NCBI GenBank assembly: GCA_902362875.1
Contig: CABIYF010000050.1
Location: 1-8,940 of the forward strand
From: Eubacteriaceae bacterium
GTDB taxonomy: Bacteria > Bacillota > Clostridia > Lachnospirales > Lachnospiraceae
DNA: 8,940 bases
Reading direction: 5' to 3'
The position numbers and the translations under genes are program-made. Shown piece by piece: positions 6,940 through 8,940 of this stretch. Within the stretch, counting starts at the first letter, position 1; every line of letters begins with the position of its first letter. The notes beneath the pieces were generated by a model that saw only the letters and a list, made by a program, of their open reading frames with translations, searched no databases and was not told the DNA's origin.

Positions 6940-7344
6940 TTAGTGAAAAATCACATCTTTTTCGTAAAACTGGCTCTTTAGTATGATATACGGATAAGAT
7001 GTTCCCTTTCTCTGATGCTCTTTTGTAACCCCGATCAGTGTCGTATCAAGATAAATATGTGTCTGATCCTGTGTAAATTCTTTTACTTTAATCTTATATC
7101 CACTCCCCGGCTGTCTCCCATAGCCTATGACATAATAAGTAAAATCTCCTGTTGTGTATGTAAAATGAAATGTACCGTGTTTCTCCTGATCGATCAGTTT
7201 CCCAAGCTGAACTGGAACTACATTCCTTCTGCATACAACATATGTTACCTTTTGTCTTTGTCCATTTTCCTCTTTTTTAAGACATCCTGTCTGTATGATT
7301 GATAGCATGCAAAATAAAATGATACAAAATCTCCATTTTTTCAT
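6940..7344 (-). CDS. Small lipoprotein with a PrcB-C-like domain
   Basis: This is a predicted lipoprotein of 134 residues. Residues 1-20 form a short signal peptide (MKKW, then a hydrophobic stretch) ending in QTG before Cys21. That is an atypical lipobox because position -3 is Gln, so lipidation is likely but not certain. The part from about 68 to 125 (YYVIGYGRQPGSGYKIKVKE, then a TSYPYIILK strand) resembles the C-terminal domain of PrcB, a protease-complex protein. That domain typically has a GxxxxGGY turn and a TYPY strand. I recognise this from its pattern only, with no search behind it. AAGGAAG lies 6 nt before the ATG. It follows pdp by 37 bp without a terminator, so it is probably co-transcribed with pdp. 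It precedes ftsH, which has its own promoter. Its role is unknown. Confidence 0.72.
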   Translation of the reverse strand: MKKWRFCIILFCMLSIIQTGCLKKEENGQRQKVTYVVCRRNVVPVQLGKLIDQEKHGTFHFTYTTGDFTYYVIGYGRQPGSGYKIKVKEFTQDQTHIYLDTTLIGVTKEHQRKGTSYPYIILKSQFYEKDVIFH

Positions 7345-7381
7345 GGATATCTTCCTTTTTAATCATTTTATGCAATTTGAT

Positions 7382-8686
7382 TTAAGATAATACTTGTTTG
7401 ATCATCTGTGGTTTCTCTGGCTGATCTTTTGCTATATGGAAATTCTCTTTAAAATGCTTCACTGCCTGTTTGACTTTCTCTTCGTCATTTCCATAAATTG
7501 TCGCCAGCAGATCTCCTTTCTTCACCGGATCAGCAACTTTCTTCGAAAATACTAATCCAACAGCTGGGTCGATCTGGCTGTCTTTCGTCTCTCTTCCACC
7601 GCCAAGAATTAATGAACAGATTCCTATCTCCTGTGCGTTGATACGCTCAACAAATCCATCTTGCTCTGATCGTATTTCTTCTATTATATGGGCCTGTTCA
7701 AACAATTCTGGATGGTCTATATATCTTGTATCTCCGCCTTGTGCAGAAACAAACTGTTTAAATTTATCAAGTGCCTTTCCATCTCTGACCGCACCTCTTA
7801 CCATCGATAAAGCCTCGTCAAACTTCTCTGCAATACCGCCAAGAATCAGCATATGGGATGCCAGTGTCTCTACCAGCTCCGTAAAATCTTTTGGACCATT
7901 TCCTTTGAGTGTATCAATTGCTTCTTTGACTTCTAAAATATTACCAACAGCCATTCCGAGCGGTTCATCCATATTCGTGATCACCGCTGTCATCTTTCTT
8001 CCAGCACTTTTTCCAATATCAACCATTTCCTGTGCCAGTTTTACAGCTTCTGATTCTTCTTTCATAAACGCTCCGCTGCCTGTCTTTACATCCAGCAAAA
8101 TCGCATCTGCACCAGCTGCCAGTTTCTTACTCATAATACTGCTTGCGATCAGAGAAATCTGATCCACCGTTGCCGTCACATCTCTCAATGCATACAACAG
8201 CTTATCCGCAGGTGCCAGATCCTTCGTCTGTCCCATGATGGAAACACCAATGGAGTTGACCTGTTCCTCAAATTGTTCATCCGTCAGCTGTGTTGAGAAT
8301 CCAGGTATACTTTCCAATTTGTCAATCGTACCACCCGTATGTCCAAGTCCCCTTCCAGACATCTTCGCCACCGGAATCCCAAGAGACGCAACGATCGGAG
8401 TCAACGCAAGAGAAGTCTTATCTCCGACCCCTCCCGTACTATGCTTATCTACTTTTACGCCTTCGATTCCTGACAGATCTAACATCTCACCGCTTTGTGC
8501 CATTGCCATTGTAAGCTCATAAGTTTCTTCCTTATCAAGCCCCTGAAAACAAACCGCCATCATCATCGCCGACATCTGATAATCTGGAATCTTTCCGTCG
8601 GTGTATTCACGGATCATCCATTGTATTTCTTCCTTTGTTAAGGTGTTTCCTTGCCGCTTTTTTAAAATGAGATCGTACATTCGCAT
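7382..8686 (-). CDS. pdp: Pyrimidine-nucleoside phosphorylase
   Basis: Pdp splits uridine, deoxyuridine and thymidine with phosphate, giving the free base and (deoxy)ribose 1-phosphate, in cytoplasmic pyrimidine salvage. The 434 residues equal the length of B. subtilis Pdp (433). An N-terminal helical domain comes first, followed by the phosphate-binding KHSTGGVGDKTSL (81-93) and the signature SGRGLGHTGGTIDKLE (110-125). The pyrimidine-site residues His82, Arg168, Ser183 and Lys187 correspond to His85, Arg171, Ser186 and Lys190 of E. coli thymidine phosphorylase. A C-terminal alpha/beta domain ends the protein. Thymidine-only enzymes (DeoA) share the fold, but the length and the Gram-positive setting favour Pdp. 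AAGGAGG (8694-8700) lies 7 nt before the ATG. No deoC, cdd or deoxyribose gene sits beside it, which is less usual. Confidence 0.95.
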   Translation of the reverse strand: MRMYDLILKKRQGNTLTKEEIQWMIREYTDGKIPDYQMSAMMMAVCFQGLDKEETYELTMAMAQSGEMLDLSGIEGVKVDKHSTGGVGDKTSLALTPIVASLGIPVAKMSGRGLGHTGGTIDKLESIPGFSTQLTDEQFEEQVNSIGVSIMGQTKDLAPADKLLYALRDVTATVDQISLIASSIMSKKLAAGADAILLDVKTGSGAFMKEESEAVKLAQEMVDIGKSAGRKMTAVITNMDEPLGMAVGNILEVKEAIDTLKGNGPKDFTELVETLASHMLILGGIAEKFDEALSMVRGAVRDGKALDKFKQFVSAQGGDTRYIDHPELFEQAHIIEEIRSEQDGFVERINAQEIGICSLILGGGRETKDSQIDPAVGLVFSKKVADPVKKGDLLATIYGNDEEKVKQAVKHFKENFHIAKDQPEKPQMIKQVLS

Positions 8687-8709
8687 AGGTGTTCCTCCTT
8701 TTCGTTTTT

Positions 8710-8739
8710 GTTATATATAGTATATCACAAGATGAACAA
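8710..8739 (-). promoter_or_regulatory. Likely pdp promoter with overlapping palindrome
   Basis: On the minus strand TTGTTC (8734-8739) and TATAAC (8710-8715) are 18 bp apart, a moderate sigma-A match. Alternative -10 registers exist in the TATACTATATATAAC run. An imperfect palindrome, GTTATATATAGTATATCAC (8710-8728), pairs 14 of 19 positions and covers the -10 region, so it may be an operator. The next site toward the gene is the AAGGAGG before pdp. Confidence 0.45.
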
Positions 8740-8759
8740 AAGGACACTCTTAAAATTTT

Positions 8760-8843
8760 GATTTGCGAAGGTAGTCTTTCGTATATGTGACAGAAATAAG
8801 ATAACAAGAAATATTTATAATAAGCTGGTGGCAACACGCAGAT
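8760..8843 (+). repeat. Right copy of the inverted edge repeat
   Basis: Positions 8785-8835 match the minus strand of 12-62 at 49 of 51 bases. The inner part 8760-8784 is related but diverged and carries a small hairpin, CGAAGG-TAGT-CTTTCG (8766-8781). GCAGAT at 8838-8843 matches the outer end of the left copy. The core contains a perfect TATAAT at 8816-8821, but the hexamers at the right distance (GAAATA for 17 bp) do not resemble a -35 box, so promoter function is uncertain. The repeat faces out of the window, toward the boxA-like sequence. Confidence 0.85.
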
Positions 8844-8879
8844 TTTAAGAGCGTTTTTTACAAATCGCTGATCCGCGCC

Positions 8880-8896
8880 TGTTCCTTTGAAAACTG
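8880..8896 (+). promoter_or_regulatory. boxA-like antitermination sequence, possible rRNA operon leader
   Basis: TGTTCCTTTGAAAACTG differs by one inserted C from the TGTTCTTTGAAAACT boxA motif typical of Gram-positive rRNA leaders and 16S-23S spacers, where NusB/NusE bind. No 16S 3' end or tRNA precedes it in the window. If it is functional, it lies in a 16S leader and an rRNA operon starts just beyond the right edge. The 16S gene itself is not in view, so this stays a prediction. Confidence 0.5.
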
Positions 8897-8940
8897 ATAT
8901 GTAATGACCTTTGTCAATAGTAAATTAACAGAAATCACAA

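Noticed and set aside
8607..8837. 76-codon minus-strand open frame across the pdp start and the right repeat
   Set aside because: It overlaps the conserved pdp N-terminus in another frame, spans the promoter region and includes repeat sequence; no ribosome site or domain is seen.
8850..8869. AGCG ... CGCT hairpin with internal T run near the right edge, as a terminator
   Set aside because: The stem is only four base pairs and the T run is in the loop, not after the stem.

Overview
The window looks like chromosomal DNA of a low-GC, anaerobic Clostridia-type Firmicute. A member of the Lachnospiraceae is my best guess. The reasons are the AT-rich spacers, strong AGGAGG ribosome binding sites, a cobalamin-dependent methionine synthase split into two genes, a clostridial-type FtsH and a B. 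subtilis-type pyrimidine nucleoside phosphorylase. The genus is inference. All six protein genes lie on the minus strand.

Layout, left to right. 1-365 has no protein gene. It holds one copy of a repeat at the left edge, a roughly 204-bp imperfect palindrome, and a rightward intrinsic terminator beside the end of metH. 366-4350 is a methyl-group operon read right to left: metF, a stand-alone methionine synthase reactivation protein, then metH without a reactivation domain. A 16-bp tandem repeat fills the spacer after metF, and the last two genes overlap by 19 bp. 4351-4767 is a regulatory and RNA spacer: a metF promoter overlapped by a palindrome, two further GTTAA-type palindromes, an apparent rightward structured small RNA, and a two-way terminator shared with ftsH. 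4768-8686 carries, right to left, pdp (nucleoside salvage), a small lipoprotein with a PrcB-C-like region, and ftsH with its own promoter. 8687-8940 holds the pdp promoter region, the second, inverted copy of the edge repeat, and a boxA-like antitermination sequence at the far right.

How the genes work together. MetF reduces methylene-tetrahydrofolate to methyl-tetrahydrofolate. MetH passes the methyl group through cobalamin to homocysteine, and the reactivation protein re-methylates cobalamin that has become oxidised, using AdoMet. FtsH degrades membrane and short-lived proteins. The lipoprotein next to it may act at the same membrane, but that link rests only on position. Pdp splits uridine and thymidine.

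The least ordinary parts are non-coding: two outward-facing copies of a conserved repeat framing the whole segment, one leading to a boxA (possibly two divergent rRNA operon leaders); the large palindrome; the orphan small-RNA candidate; the metF operator cluster; and the 16-bp minisatellite. I found no CRISPR array, transposase, phage gene or defence system. The protein genes are housekeeping genes.
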